Shown piece by piece: positions 45,981-55,601 of a stretch of DNA of 64,000 bases; within the stretch, counting starts at the first letter, position 1, and each line of letters starts with the position of its first letter. Below the pieces are notes generated by a model that did no database searches, was not told the origin of the DNA, and saw nothing but the letters and a program-made list of their open reading frames with translations. Source of the DNA: Rubripirellula reticaptiva (lineage in GTDB: Bacteria > Planctomycetota > Planctomycetia > Pirellulales > Pirellulaceae); the NCBI RefSeq assembly GCF_007860175.1, contig NZ_SJPX01000003.1:80552-144551 (forward strand), read 5' to 3'. Made by a program: the position numbers and the translations under genes.

Positions 45981-47228
45981 TCAATTCGTTGGAATCGAAG
46001 GCGACGCAGCTGTTGGCGTGGTGATCGCCGAGTTGTCGTCGTTGGACGTCGCGATGAGCGCGCCCACGGCACCAATTCCGGCTAAGCCACCGCCACCTGA
46101 AAATCCACCGCCAAACGAGCTACCACCACCGCCGCCCGAAAAACCACCACCATTCATAGGTGCGTTACCGACCGGTGGTGTGAATCCTCCACCGACTGGT
46201 CCGATAGGGCCGCCAACCATATCGCTTGCTGAGTCAACCGTCGGCTCCGGTGCGGACTTTTCCAAGTTCCCATAAGAACCGACGATCGACGTGACGACCG
46301 GCCGCATCATCGGTGGCGGCACCAGGACGACGGGCAATAGATCGGCATCACTTGCGTCCGCCGAAACGAAGGTCTCGCCATTTGCCGACGTCATCGCGAT
46401 GTCGGTCGCATCACTCGCTTCGAAAGCAAACGCCGTGTACCCCATTGACCCTGAAGCGACCAATCCGTGAACTCCAGATCGAACACGAGCAATTTGGAAG
46501 TACCCTTGTTTGTCTGTGACGGTGTTTCCAACTTCAGTTCCGTTATAGAAAATCGACACGTTCACGCCGCCCAACAGGTTAATGTTGTCCGTATTGATCG
46601 GAACCACACGGCCTCGCAACGTATTATTGTCGCCCAAGGTCACGCGATAGTTGAAACGCTCGCCGCGTTGCACCAAATCGCCGACTTCAAAGGACTTGCC
46701 TTGTAGCGATCGAACGCGATCAATTGCAGGCCCCAGTTCTTGACTTTTGATTTTCAGCATGGTCATTTTGACGGGAAGCGGCTTCGACTTCAAAGCCAGC
46801 GCATCGACGTCACTGCCATCGGACTTCTTATCAAAGTAGAACAGCATGGTGCCGTGACTGCGTTCGCCTAACGCGACCAGCACGTGCATTCCGGTTTCGA
46901 CATTGTTGATCGTGACAAGGCCATCGGAGTCCGGATTCAGTGCCGAAGCCTTGCCGTCTGGACGAATCAATCGAACGTCCACCGATTCAAGCTCGGCCGA
47001 ATCGTTCTTGAAAGCCGACAAAAGATCAAGCTGAATGCTGATCTCTCGCGACTCGGAAAAGTACGCAACATTATCCGCTGGCAACCGAAGGATCGTTTCT
47101 GGCGTGGCAGCCTGGTTTGTTTGCACAACATTCGCTGACGAGGGTGCCTCGTCCTCGGCACTGGCAGCACCCAAAAATACGCAGCAACCTAGCAGGCCTG
47201 CGAAAGCAGAAAAGGACCTAATATTCAT
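45981..47228 (-). CDS. Secreted protein with Gly-rich C-terminus
   Basis: 415 residues from ATG 47228 (MNIRSFSAFAGLLGCCVFLG, cleavage after ASA); the frame is open from 47255. Residues 40-290 have a beta-sandwich pattern, including a carboxypeptidase-regulatory-like piece (NTLRGRVVPINTD, VTDKQGYFQIARVRSGVHGLVA). After about 320 the protein is Pro and Gly rich with GGGFSGGGGGSSFGGGFSGG. It ends with a short hydrophobic stretch, LAGIGAVGALIA, and an acidic TSNDDNSA, a tail I have seen in other planctomycete exported proteins. The function is unknown. Confidence 0.8.
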   Translation of the reverse strand: MNIRSFSAFAGLLGCCVFLGAASAEDEAPSSANVVQTNQAATPETILRLPADNVAYFSESREISIQLDLLSAFKNDSAELESVDVRLIRPDGKASALNPDSDGLVTINNVETGMHVLVALGERSHGTMLFYFDKKSDGSDVDALALKSKPLPVKMTMLKIKSQELGPAIDRVRSLQGKSFEVGDLVQRGERFNYRVTLGDNNTLRGRVVPINTDNINLLGGVNVSIFYNGTEVGNTVTDKQGYFQIARVRSGVHGLVASGSMGYTAFAFEASDATDIAMTSANGETFVSADASDADLLPVVLVPPPMMRPVVTSIVGSYGNLEKSAPEPTVDSASDMVGGPIGPVGGGFTPPVGNAPMNGGGFSGGGGGSSFGGGFSGGGGLAGIGAVGALIATSNDDNSAITTPTAASPSIPTN

Positions 47229-47409
47229 CGCGGAAATCTCGTGAAAGGTGAGCACTCTGGTGGGCTGGATAATCTGACGACCAATCGTCCACCCGGGCTC
47301 CGTCTCTCAACTGGACTGCCCCAGACTAGCTGGGGTCTGAAGGCAGTCAAGGAATTCCATCTTCCGCGATGCATACATTCATAGCAAATTTGCCTACTCA
47401 TTCACCGTC

Positions 47410-47433
47410 ATGCCGTCACGAAGACGGCATTTT
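47410..47433. other. Hairpin between deoC and the secreted Gly-rich protein
   Basis: An 8-base perfect stem ATGCCGTC (47410-47417) and GACGGCAT (47423-47430) with a five-base loop, followed on the plus strand by TTT. Genes on both sides are on the minus strand, where no T run follows, so it may stop antisense transcription or simply stabilise the deoC message end. Confidence 0.35.
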
Positions 47434-47461
47434 CGGATCTGACTGAACCTGGAATAGCCGC

Positions 47462-48190
47462 TTAATAGCCGCTTTGATCCGAACCATTGCCTAGGTCAAT
47501 CGGCGGCAATCCCAGCTCAACTCGCGCAGGATCCAAGATCGCAGCGGTAGCACTGGCCCCAACACGCGTCACGCCTAGTGAACGAACTTCCAGCAGTGTT
47601 GCCAGATCGCGAACGCCGCCAGCAGCCTTCACTTGGGTCGGTGACTTCGCGTGTGAGATCATTAACCTCAGATCCTCCATTGTCGCGCCGCCCGTTCCAA
47701 ATCCAGTGGAAGTCTTGATCCAATCGGCCCCAGCATCGCAGGAGATCTCGCACAGTCGGATCTTCTGGTCCTGGTTCAGATAACAGTTTTCGAAGATAAC
47801 TTTGACCTTTCGATCAGCCGCATGAGCCACCTCGATGATCGCCCTGATCTCATCCTCGACCCGCGTCCAATCACCGCTCAAAACCGCCGATATATTGACG
47901 ACCATGTCCAATTCCATGCACCCATCGGCAACCGCTGTCTTTGCCTCGGCAACTTTGGTCGAGGTGGTTTGCCCACCCAGTGGGAATCCGATCACCGTAC
48001 TAGGTAGCACCGTCGTCGGCGCTAAGATCTCCGCACAGCGAGCCAAGTAGTACGGCATGATGCAGACGCTGGCCACGTCATAGGCGGCGGCCATTCGGCA
48101 ACCCGCCTCGAGCGAGTCTCGGTCAAGCGTCGGACTTAACAACGCGTGATCGATCATTTTCGAGGCGTCGTGATACTTGTATGGAACCAT
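47462..48190 (-). CDS. deoC: Deoxyribose-phosphate aldolase
   Basis: Cleaves 2-deoxyribose 5-phosphate to acetaldehyde and glyceraldehyde 3-phosphate in deoxynucleoside catabolism. ATG 48190 was preferred because MVPYKYHDASKMIDHALLSP matches the family N-terminus; the frame is open to 48268. Catalytic residues sit in VKVIFENCYL (proton relay Lys) and ADWIKTSTGFGTGG (Schiff-base Lys). ELDMVVNISAVLSGDW and QVKAAGGVRD complete the DeoC barrel. About 242 residues, a bacterial short form. It starts 104 bases after the purM stop on the same strand. Confidence 0.95.
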   Translation of the reverse strand: MVPYKYHDASKMIDHALLSPTLDRDSLEAGCRMAAAYDVASVCIMPYYLARCAEILAPTTVLPSTVIGFPLGGQTTSTKVAEAKTAVADGCMELDMVVNISAVLSGDWTRVEDEIRAIIEVAHAADRKVKVIFENCYLNQDQKIRLCEISCDAGADWIKTSTGFGTGGATMEDLRLMISHAKSPTQVKAAGGVRDLATLLEVRSLGVTRVGASATAAILDPARVELGLPPIDLGNGSDQSGY

Positions 48191-48293
48191 GGTGCTTCGC
48201 GATTGCTTGGTCGTTTGACGTATCTGGCCGCAGGCGCCGACCAAGTCGAATACGAAACAAGCCGGCACCTGCGGCTAGGCGTAGAACGAATCG

Positions 48294-49355
48294 CTACTTT
48301 GCGTACTGAACCTTGCCGGTACCACTGACGATCTTGCCGATTGGTTGGCATTCGATGCCCTCGGCTTGAATTTGCGACGCAATGTTAACCGCGTAAAATT
48401 CACTGACAACTGCCGCCATCCCAATACCCATGTTGAAGACTCGGCGCATTTCCGACGTTTCAACTTCGCCAGTTTCCTGCAGCCATTTGAAGATCGGCTG
48501 CGGCGTCCACGAATCCGAGTCGATGATCGCGTCAACGTTCTTTGGCAGAATCCGATCAAGATTTTCTTCGAAGCCACCACCGGTAATGTGGGCCAGCCCG
48601 TGCAGCACTTGTTTGACTCGATAGTGCGACTGAACAGCGCGGATCGATTTGGTGTAAATCTTTGTGGGCGTCAAACAGACTTCGGCCAGCGTTTTACCAC
48701 CGAGTGCCTTAGGCGAATCGTCCCATCCGAGTCCGGCGTCAGCGATGACTTTTCGCACTAGCGAAAATCCGTTGCTGTGCAGACCACTAGACTGGATCCC
48801 AAGCACGACGTCGCCTTCGCTGATTTGTTTGCCATCGATTAGACGTTTCCGTTCGACCACGCCGACTGCGAAACCGGCCAAGTCGTAATCTTCAACGGCG
48901 TACATGTCAGGCATGATCGCCGTTTCGCCGCCCAATAGTGCCATGTCGCCGGCAACGCAGCCGTCGCTGATTCCTTGGACAATTTTTTCCAATCGCGCCG
49001 GGTCATCTTTCCCCATCGCGACATAATCCAAAAAGAACAGCGGTTCGGCACCGGTGCACAGCAGATCGTTGACGCACATGGCGACCAAATCAATGCCGAC
49101 GGTTTCGTGACGCCCCGTGACTTGGGCGATCTTTAATTTGGTGCCGACACCATCAGTGCCGCTGACCAAAACCGGGTCGCGATAGTTGCGTGCAAAAAGC
49201 TTCCCCGCAAAATCGAGCTGGAACAGCCCCGCGAAACCACCATCGCTGGGGATCACACGCGGGCTAAAAGTACGATGCATCAGCCGCGGCAATCGGCTCA
49301 TCGATTCAGCATAGACGTCCAGGTCGACGCCCGCATCTTTGTAGGTGGCTGCCAT
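48294..49355 (-). CDS. purM: Phosphoribosylformylglycinamidine cyclo-ligase (AIR synthetase)
   Basis: Makes aminoimidazole ribotide in purine synthesis, step five. 353 residues. Motifs: [64 protein letters not shown], and the C-terminal [16 protein letters not shown]. All are typical of PurM. It lies 51 bases downstream of aspS on the minus strand and is probably co-transcribed. Confidence 0.97.
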   Translation of the reverse strand: MAATYKDAGVDLDVYAESMSRLPRLMHRTFSPRVIPSDGGFAGLFQLDFAGKLFARNYRDPVLVSGTDGVGTKLKIAQVTGRHETVGIDLVAMCVNDLLCTGAEPLFFLDYVAMGKDDPARLEKIVQGISDGCVAGDMALLGGETAIMPDMYAVEDYDLAGFAVGVVERKRLIDGKQISEGDVVLGIQSSGLHSNGFSLVRKVIADAGLGWDDSPKALGGKTLAEVCLTPTKIYTKSIRAVQSHYRVKQVLHGLAHITGGGFEENLDRILPKNVDAIIDSDSWTPQPIFKWLQETGEVETSEMRRVFNMGIGMAAVVSEFYAVNIASQIQAEGIECQPIGKIVSGTGKVQYAK

Positions 49356-49406
49356 GTTGCGCTAACCGCTTAAGGAAACAAAGGGATTCGTCTATTGACT
49401 CACAAA

Positions 49407-51185
49407 CTATTTGACGACCTTGGCCGTTCGCAGGTGAAGCTCGGCTAGCTGCTCGGTGTCAACGTTGCCAGGAGCCTCGGTCATCATGTCAGCAGCTTTC
49501 TGTGTTTTCGGAAACGCGATGACTTCACGAATATTATCGAGCCCAGCCAACAACATGACCCAGCGGTCCACACCCAGAGCGATTCCGCCGTGCGGCGGCG
49601 CACCAAAGCGAAGTGCGTTTAGCAAGAAACCAAATCGGTCTTCGGCAGTCGCTTCGTCAATACCGAGCAAATCGAAAACCTTCGACTGAGTCGCAGCGTC
49701 GTGGATACGAATCGTGCCCCCGCCAGCTTCGCTGCCGTTGATGACCAAGTCATACGCTTGTGCGCGGCATTTTTCGGGCGACTCATCAAGCAACGGCAAG
49801 TCGCTCTTCAGTGGTGCCGTGAACGGGTGGTGCATCGCGTTCCAGCGACCGGTTTCCTCGTCCTTTTCGAACATCGGAAACTCCGTCACCCAACTGCAAT
49901 TGAGCACTTCGGGATCGATCAGATTCAGCTCGTTCGCCAATCGCTTGCGCAGCCCCGCTAAACCCTTACAGGTGACTTCCCAGGTATCTGCCAAGAACAT
50001 CAACAAATCACCTGGCTCGCCGGCCATCAAAGCTTTGAACTCGTCCAAGTGTTCGGCTTCCAGGTTCTTGCTGATCGGGCTCCAAAGCGTTCCGTCGTCT
50101 TCGACGCGGAACCAAGCCAATCCCTTGGCACCAAAATCGTTCTTAACGTACTCGGTCAAATCATCAATTTGCCGGCGAGAGAACTTGGTTGCCGAGTCTT
50201 TCACGTTGATACCGCGAACAAAATTACCGGCGTCAGCGGTGCCACGGAAGACACGAAATTCTGTCTTGGCGGCGACCGACGTGCAATCGACGATCTCCAT
50301 GCCGAAACGCAGGTCGGGTGCGTCGTGGCCGAAGCGACGCATCGCTTCGTCCCAAGTCATCCGAGGTAGCGGCAGCGTTACTTTTTTGCCCAGGACTTCT
50401 TCGGCTGTTCGTGCCACCAAGCCGTCGATCAAAGCGATGATGTCTTCGTCGTCGACGAAGGACATTTCGAGGTCAAGCTGTGTAAATTCTGGTTGACGAT
50501 CGGCTCGCAAGTCTTCATCACGAAAACACTTGGCGACTTGGATGTAGCGATCGAAACCGGCGACCATCAAAATCTGTTTGTAAAGCTGCGGCGATTGAGG
50601 CAACGCGTAAAACTTGCCAGCGTGCACTCGGCTTGGCACCAAGTAATCACGAGCGCCTTCGGGCGTGCTACGACCGAGGATCGGGGTTTCGACGTCGATG
50701 AAATCATGCTCGGCGAAATAGTCCCGCATCGTTTTGACGATCTTGCTTCTCAGCACCATCGTTCGCAGCATCGAGGGGCGGCGAAGATCAAGAAAACGAT
50801 ACTTCAGACGCAAATCTTCGCCTGGCAGGTCCGATTGGCTGGGCGTGAACGGCGGCGTAACGCACGGGTTCAAGACTTCGAAATGCTCGCCGCGAACTTC
50901 GATGTCACCGGTGGCTAACTTGGCATTCGTTTTGCCCTCTAGCCGATCGGAGACTTTACCGCGGATCAGCACGACCGACTCCGTTGACACTCGTCCTGCT
51001 TCGGCGATCAAGTCGGCTCCGGCTTCGGGTGGCCCGACCACGACCTGCGTCAAACCGTAGCGATCGCGGAGATCGATGAAGACGGCCCCTCCGTGATCTC
51101 GCTTGCTTTCAACCCAACCGCAAAGGGTCACTTCAGTTCCGATGTGTTCTTTGCGGAGTTCGCCGCAGGTGTGAGAGCGTAGCAC
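49407..51185 (-). CDS. aspS: Aspartyl-tRNA synthetase (bacterial type)
   Basis: Class IIb synthetase, 592 residues, typical bacterial length. N-terminal anticodon-binding OB fold (TLCGWVESKRDHGGAVFIDLRDR), motif 2 region (VAKCFRDEDLRADRQPEFTQLDLEMSF), the bacterial GAD insertion (about 300-410), and motif 3 (GIALGVDRWVMLLAG). Whether it is discriminating (Asp only) or non-discriminating (Asp and Asn) cannot be read from the motifs alone. The minus-strand neighbours chorismate mutase and purM suggest a housekeeping metabolic cluster. Confidence 0.97.
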   Translation of the reverse strand: MLRSHTCGELRKEHIGTEVTLCGWVESKRDHGGAVFIDLRDRYGLTQVVVGPPEAGADLIAEAGRVSTESVVLIRGKVSDRLEGKTNAKLATGDIEVRGEHFEVLNPCVTPPFTPSQSDLPGEDLRLKYRFLDLRRPSMLRTMVLRSKIVKTMRDYFAEHDFIDVETPILGRSTPEGARDYLVPSRVHAGKFYALPQSPQLYKQILMVAGFDRYIQVAKCFRDEDLRADRQPEFTQLDLEMSFVDDEDIIALIDGLVARTAEEVLGKKVTLPLPRMTWDEAMRRFGHDAPDLRFGMEIVDCTSVAAKTEFRVFRGTADAGNFVRGINVKDSATKFSRRQIDDLTEYVKNDFGAKGLAWFRVEDDGTLWSPISKNLEAEHLDEFKALMAGEPGDLLMFLADTWEVTCKGLAGLRKRLANELNLIDPEVLNCSWVTEFPMFEKDEETGRWNAMHHPFTAPLKSDLPLLDESPEKCRAQAYDLVINGSEAGGGTIRIHDAATQSKVFDLLGIDEATAEDRFGFLLNALRFGAPPHGGIALGVDRWVMLLAGLDNIREVIAFPKTQKAADMMTEAPGNVDTEQLAELHLRTAKVVK

Positions 51186-51380
51186 GGATCAATCAGGGGC
51201 TAGGGAATAAATGAAAGAGTGGTTCAAAGACCGCCGGAGATTCTAGCCGGAAGAGGGCGGTTAGATGGAGGGGACGTGTTTGACGAAGTCTTCCGCGATG
51301 AACCGTCCGCGGGTGCAAGTGACCAGTGAATCAACCGGGCACACATGACAACTGGATACATGACAACTGCCCCCCGCCGA

Positions 51381-52313
51381 CTAGGTGACCACTAATTTCT
51401 TCAACGCAACCGGCAGGGGGATTGGCGTCGCCGTCAGTTCTTTCCACCACTGGGTCAGCCGAGCCGCCGTGGTAGGGTCACCGAAATTCCACAATTCCAT
51501 CGCACGAGCGATCGGCAACTCATCGCCTCGCACCAGCTCGACTTCCGCCGCCGCCGACAAGACCAGCGGAACCGATGCATACTGCCAGGGTGCCAACAGC
51601 CCCGTGTCGCCCGAACGCTGGCGTGAATGGTTGGCAATCGCAACCTGAGTCACCAACCACGCGACGCGAACGACTTCTGGCACTTGGGGATCAGCATCGG
51701 TCAGCATTGCTTCGATCCAAAATCGTTCACCGCCGTCCGAGCCGCCGCTGTCGTATCCACCGTCACCACCAACGAGCGGCTGTACCAACCAAGCCGAAGT
51801 CCGCGTCGGCCACCAATCACTCGGCGGGCTGTTCTTCCAAATCAAACGCTCGACTTCGCGCAACAAGCCCTCGCCGTATGTATCCCACCGTTCTCGCAGT
51901 GGGCGTCCGCGCAGTTCCAGTTGCTCGGTCAGTTTAGGGTACCGACTTTGAAACGCCGTCCGCACATCAACCAATCGGTTTTTGACAATCTTGGCGGTTT
52001 GATCCAGCTGCATTTCGTTGCAACCAGCGGCCATCAAAGCCGAAGCCGTCGCTTCTGGCAAATCAAAATCGGCGAAACAGTCAGCAAAGTAATGGTTCCA
52101 GAATGCCGACACATCAATGGAAGCGGACAGCAAACGATCATTGATATCAGCAATCGGGCCGATCAATAAAGATTCTGTTTTCACATCGCTGCACGGCGTT
52201 CCGGTGGCAACGACATAAGCCGCCCGGGCGACGCTCAGTTCGGGACTGCTAATCCAGCGAACCTTTGCTCGACGGGATCCGCGCCGCGACGATGAACTCG
52301 ATGGCAAAGTCAA
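51381..52313 (-). CDS. Hypothetical protein (about 310 aa)
   Basis: I do not recognise the family. TTG 52313, just past the chorismate mutase stop (52318-52320) and behind GGAGGAG within that gene's last codons, is my preferred start; a frame from ATG 52361 would overlap that gene by 44 bases. The protein is soluble, with an Arg/Ser-rich start and then helices (ATASALMAAGCNEMQLDQTAKIV), many Trp residues (for example SDWWPTRTSAWLV) and a Gly/Asp-rich loop GGDGGYDSGGSDGGE. The packing suggests co-translation with chorismate mutase; a link in function is not shown. Confidence 0.7.
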   Translation of the reverse strand: MTLPSSSSSRRGSRRAKVRWISSPELSVARAAYVVATGTPCSDVKTESLLIGPIADINDRLLSASIDVSAFWNHYFADCFADFDLPEATASALMAAGCNEMQLDQTAKIVKNRLVDVRTAFQSRYPKLTEQLELRGRPLRERWDTYGEGLLREVERLIWKNSPPSDWWPTRTSAWLVQPLVGGDGGYDSGGSDGGERFWIEAMLTDADPQVPEVVRVAWLVTQVAIANHSRQRSGDTGLLAPWQYASVPLVLSAAAEVELVRGDELPIARAMELWNFGDPTTAARLTQWWKELTATPIPLPVALKKLVVT

Positions 52314-52317
52314 CCCC

Positions 52318-52740
52318 TCACTCCTCCATTCGTTCGTTGATCCACTGCTCAAGCTCATCAAAATCGACCGCTGGCAATGAATTCAGATCAGGCCTCAGTC
52401 GCACAGCCTCATGCAGGTACACATGCTGAATTTCCGACTGCGACTTATCAGTATTCCAATGCAGCAAAATTCGGATGCAAAGAGGCAACGATCCCGGAAC
52501 CGAGATTTCATAGCCGCACAGCAACGGCACTTCGATCCAACCTAACTGTCGAGCCGCCAAAGCAGGAAATTCTGCGCTCAAATCGCTGGTCACCGTAAAC
52601 TGGGCACTGGCCAAGTCTTTTGTCTCGATGCCATTGCGGCGAATGATCAGCCCCAACATTTGGCGTGTCGCCGTCAGAATTTGGTCACGATCATCGATTT
52701 CAACGGTGGTCGCCCCGCGGACGCCTCGGCAAACGGTCAT
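52318..52740 (-). CDS. aroH: Chorismate mutase, AroH class
   Basis: Rearranges chorismate to prephenate for Phe and Tyr synthesis. 140 residues. The N-terminus [17 protein letters not shown] matches the monofunctional B. subtilis AroH, as do [15 protein letters not shown] (catalytic Arg region) and [14 protein letters not shown] (Tyr and Arg of the active site). The fold is the trimeric pseudo-alpha/beta barrel, unlike the helical AroQ type. The C-terminal 15 residues extend beyond the B. subtilis protein. It appears to be first in a minus-strand run toward aspS. Confidence 0.92.
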   Translation of the reverse strand: MTVCRGVRGATTVEIDDRDQILTATRQMLGLIIRRNGIETKDLASAQFTVTSDLSAEFPALAARQLGWIEVPLLCGYEISVPGSLPLCIRILLHWNTDKSQSEIQHVYLHEAVRLRPDLNSLPAVDFDELEQWINERMEE

Positions 52741-52962
52741 TCGTTGGACACTGGCTAGAGAAAAGAATCTGTCTGACGGATAGTCTCGGATTTGTTAAGG
52801 CATCAGGATATCGCCGCGACAACTCCCGGCCTACACCTTTGAACACGCTAGGGAGGCTATAGAATACGGCCGACACCGCCCAATCTTGAAGGGGCCTGCC
52901 GACACCACCATTCGCAAATTTTCTTTGTCAACTTCTGCAAACTTCCTGAATGAGAGCCACTG

Positions 52963-53217
52963 ATGGACCAGCCGCGATCCCGCCACCAAGAAAAGATCAT
53001 CAAGAACTATTACCAGAACCGCGACTCAATCGGGCTGCAAAAAGCTCAGGAAGCCGTCACGGAACTGTATCTTAGCGAAGGAAAAAAGCGGGCAACCGTC
53101 TGGAAGCGATTGGCAAGCCATCTAGAGAAAGTTGGCTTGAAACCCGAGCAAATCCAACATCTGCAAGAAAAAGACAGCCCCGAAATGGTGCTCGAAGCTT
53201 TGAAGAAATACGTCTGA
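52963..53217 (+). CDS. Small conserved-looking helical protein (84 aa)
   Basis: No signal peptide, all-helical, highly charged: MDQPRSRHQEKIIKNYYQNR, then QEAVTELYLSEGKKRATVWKR and a final helix. The unusual tight composition and clean ATG support a gene. Planctomycete genomes carry small proteins of this kind, but I cannot name a function; a nucleic-acid or ribosome-associated role is a guess only. It starts 222 bases after the divergent chorismate mutase gene. Confidence 0.7.
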   Translation: MDQPRSRHQEKIIKNYYQNRDSIGLQKAQEAVTELYLSEGKKRATVWKRLASHLEKVGLKPEQIQHLQEKDSPEMVLEALKKYV

Positions 53218-53314
53218 TCCAAATCCAGGCACTAATACGCTATCATCGGGCGGCTATGGTGCACCGACGATCCGGCACACCAATGATCTGGCTTCCCGCG
53301 GAGATAACCCACCG

Positions 53315-54322
53315 ATGACGATGAACGCAATTTCTATTGCAGCGACTCCATTGGCCCAGCAAACGCCGACGGGTTACATCCTGTTGGCTTTGGGGGTATT
53401 CGCCGCCTTCCTTGGCTTGATTTTAGTCTTCTTCTTTTTTCGCTATTTCAAACTGTGGTTCCAGGCGTACATGTCGGTCGCCGACGTCAGTCTGGTCAGT
53501 TTGATCCGGATGCACTTCACCAAAGTCAATCCGAACATCGTCGTTCAAGCGAAAGTTATGTCGGCACAAGCGGGCCTGAACACCAGCCGCCGTGACGGAG
53601 TTAGCACACGCCGCCTGGAGGCCCACTATTTGGCGGGCGGCAACGTGATGAACGTGATTCACGCCATCATCGCGGCACACCGAGCCGAAATTCCGTTGGA
53701 ATTCGACCAAGCTGCCGCAATCGACCTAGCTGGACGAGACGTCTTGGATGCGGTCCAAACCAGCGTCTATCCCAAAGTCATCGATTGCCCCGACTCGTCA
53801 CGCAGCGGCAAAACAACCCTTAGCGCGATTACAAAAAACGGCATCGAGCTGCGGGTGCGAACACGAGTCACTGTGCGAACCAACATCAGCCAACTAATCG
53901 GCGGAGCGACCGAGGATACGATTGTCGCGCGAGTCGGCGAGGCAATCATCAGCTCGATTGGATCGGCTTCATCTCACTTTGACGTGCTGGAAAACCCCGA
54001 CATGATCACGAAAGTGGTTCTGTCGCGTGGCCTCGACGCACAAACGGCCTTCGAAATTGTTTCGATTGATATCGCGGACATCGACGTCGGTGAAAACATT
54101 GGTGCTCGACTGCAGAGCGACCAAGCCGAAGCCGACACGCGAGTCGCGCGGGCCGAAGCGGAAAGCCGCCGTGCCGAAGCGATCGCCGAAGAACAGCAGA
54201 TGAAGGCGCGGGTCACGGATAACCGATCGGCCCTTGTGCTAGCCGAAGCCGAAGTTCCGATGGCAATGGCGGAAGCTTTCAAGGCTGGCCGTATCGCTTC
54301 GATCACTGATATCGAAGGCTAA
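53315..54322 (+). CDS. floA: Flotillin-like protein FloA
   Basis: Membrane scaffold of bacterial lipid microdomains. 335 residues. One N-terminal membrane hairpin or helix (GYILLALGVFAAFLGLILVFFFF, about 20-43). The family signature follows: LEAHYLAGGNVMNVIHAIIAAHRAEIPL, AAAIDLAGRDVLDAVQTSV. A C-terminal coiled coil rich in Ala, Glu and Arg (TRVARAEAESRRAEAIAEEQQMKARV) is also typical. The start ATG ACG ATG offers two positions (53315 and 53321). The alpha/beta hydrolase begins eight bases later and is probably in the same operon. Confidence 0.95.
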   Translation: MTMNAISIAATPLAQQTPTGYILLALGVFAAFLGLILVFFFFRYFKLWFQAYMSVADVSLVSLIRMHFTKVNPNIVVQAKVMSAQAGLNTSRRDGVSTRRLEAHYLAGGNVMNVIHAIIAAHRAEIPLEFDQAAAIDLAGRDVLDAVQTSVYPKVIDCPDSSRSGKTTLSAITKNGIELRVRTRVTVRTNISQLIGGATEDTIVARVGEAIISSIGSASSHFDVLENPDMITKVVLSRGLDAQTAFEIVSIDIADIDVGENIGARLQSDQAEADTRVARAEAESRRAEAIAEEQQMKARVTDNRSALVLAEAEVPMAMAEAFKAGRIASITDIEG

Positions 54323-54330
54323 TCGATCCT

Positions 54331-55137
54331 GTGGAAACGACTTCTTACCGCGTCAAGTTTGACGGCGGCAGCGGACATGCATTGGCGGGAATCGTCGATC
54401 GTCCGACCGATCAAGATCCGACGCTCGTTGCGGTCTTCAGTCATTGCTTTACCTGCAACAAAGACTTGAAGGCGATTGTCCGAATCAGCCGAGGCTTGGC
54501 CGCGCACGGAATCGCCTGCTTGCGGTTCGATATGACCGGGCTGGGCGGCAGCGAAGGCGATTTTTCACACACGAACTTCACAACCAATCTTACCGATCTT
54601 TCAGCCGCAATCGCCTTCGCTCGCGACGAACTGGGGCAAGTCAACGGATTGATCGGACATTCGTTTGGCGGCGCCGCGTCGCTTGCGATGGCAGGCAGCG
54701 CGTCGCAGAACGATTCACCAAAAGCCGTCGTTGCATTGGCCGCCCCCAGCGATACCGGCCACTTGGCGGTCCTGCTTTCGCGAATGAACCCAGCGATCGA
54801 AATGGATGGATTCGGCGACGTTAACATTGGCGGCCGAACGTGGACGATCCGACGCGAAATGCTCCAGGATTTCAAATCGCACGATTTGCCGGCGATCATT
54901 CCCAAAATCTGTTGTCCGGTGCTGCTGTTCCATTCTCCTGTTGATCGAACAGTCGGCTACGACCACGCTGTCCGAATCATGGGGCTGATTCATTCGTCGC
55001 CGGAGTCCGATGCGAGCGTTGCCAGTTTGGTCACGCTTTCGGGGGCTGATCATTTGCTGGTCAACAATCCGCACGACATCGAATTCGTCACCAACTCGGC
55101 GGCTGCGTTTCTGCTGCGATACGCACGACCGACCTAG
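54331..55137 (+). CDS. Alpha/beta hydrolase
   Basis: 268 residues from GTG 54331. Nucleophile elbow GHSFGG (Ser about 112), His-containing oxyanion region VFSHCFTCNKD, and the C-terminal catalytic Asp/His in FHSPVDRTVGYDHA and LSGADHLLVNNP. The pattern SHCFTCNKDLK is typical of a subgroup of bacterial hydrolases or acyl-transfer enzymes that in other genomes is fused to or beside OsmC-like proteins. The substrate is unknown. Confidence 0.88.
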   Translation: METTSYRVKFDGGSGHALAGIVDRPTDQDPTLVAVFSHCFTCNKDLKAIVRISRGLAAHGIACLRFDMTGLGGSEGDFSHTNFTTNLTDLSAAIAFARDELGQVNGLIGHSFGGAASLAMAGSASQNDSPKAVVALAAPSDTGHLAVLLSRMNPAIEMDGFGDVNIGGRTWTIRREMLQDFKSHDLPAIIPKICCPVLLFHSPVDRTVGYDHAVRIMGLIHSSPESDASVASLVTLSGADHLLVNNPHDIEFVTNSAAAFLLRYARPT

Positions 55138-55269
55138 CAGACACGCCACCTGATTCGAATTGCGTCGTTTGATCTGTGCGGGGATGTTGATTCCGCCGGA
55201 CTTCTGGTGCAAGCTATCGGCTTCGCCCGTTCGATTACTTACGACCGCCCAACCAAAAGTCAATTCCAG

Positions 55270-55578
55270 ATGTCCAAGCTTGCCCACCTCGTATTCTTTA
55301 CCCTGAAAGATCGCAGCGAATCCGCAGTCCAGCATCTGCTAAGTGAAGCTAACCATTACTTGACCGACCATCCTGGTCTGATCGATTTTTACGTCGGCGT
55401 ACGCGACAAAGAACTCACTCGACCGGTCAACGCAGACTACGACGTTTCGTTGCACATGGTTTTCGCGGATCGTCCATCGCACGATGCGTACCAAGTTGCT
55501 GAGCGGCATGTGCAGTTCATCGAAGCGAACAAAGAGAGTTGGGCGAACGTCAATATCTATGACAGCACTGTGATGTAA
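55270..55578 (+). CDS. Stress-responsive alpha/beta-barrel (Dabb) protein
   Basis: 102 residues from ATG 55270; the frame is open from 55207 but the domain begins at MSKLAHLVFFTLKDRSES. The dimeric ferredoxin-like fold is shown by HLVFFTLKD, the middle LIDFYVGVRDKELTRP, DYDVSLHMVFADRPSHDAYQ and the end HVQFIEANKESWANVNIYD. The function of Dabb proteins in bacteria is mostly unknown; some are small-molecule cyclases. No signal peptide. Confidence 0.9.
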   Translation: MSKLAHLVFFTLKDRSESAVQHLLSEANHYLTDHPGLIDFYVGVRDKELTRPVNADYDVSLHMVFADRPSHDAYQVAERHVQFIEANKESWANVNIYDSTVM

Positions 55579-55601
55579 CCGCGATTGCGTGTTTGTCGCG
55601 G

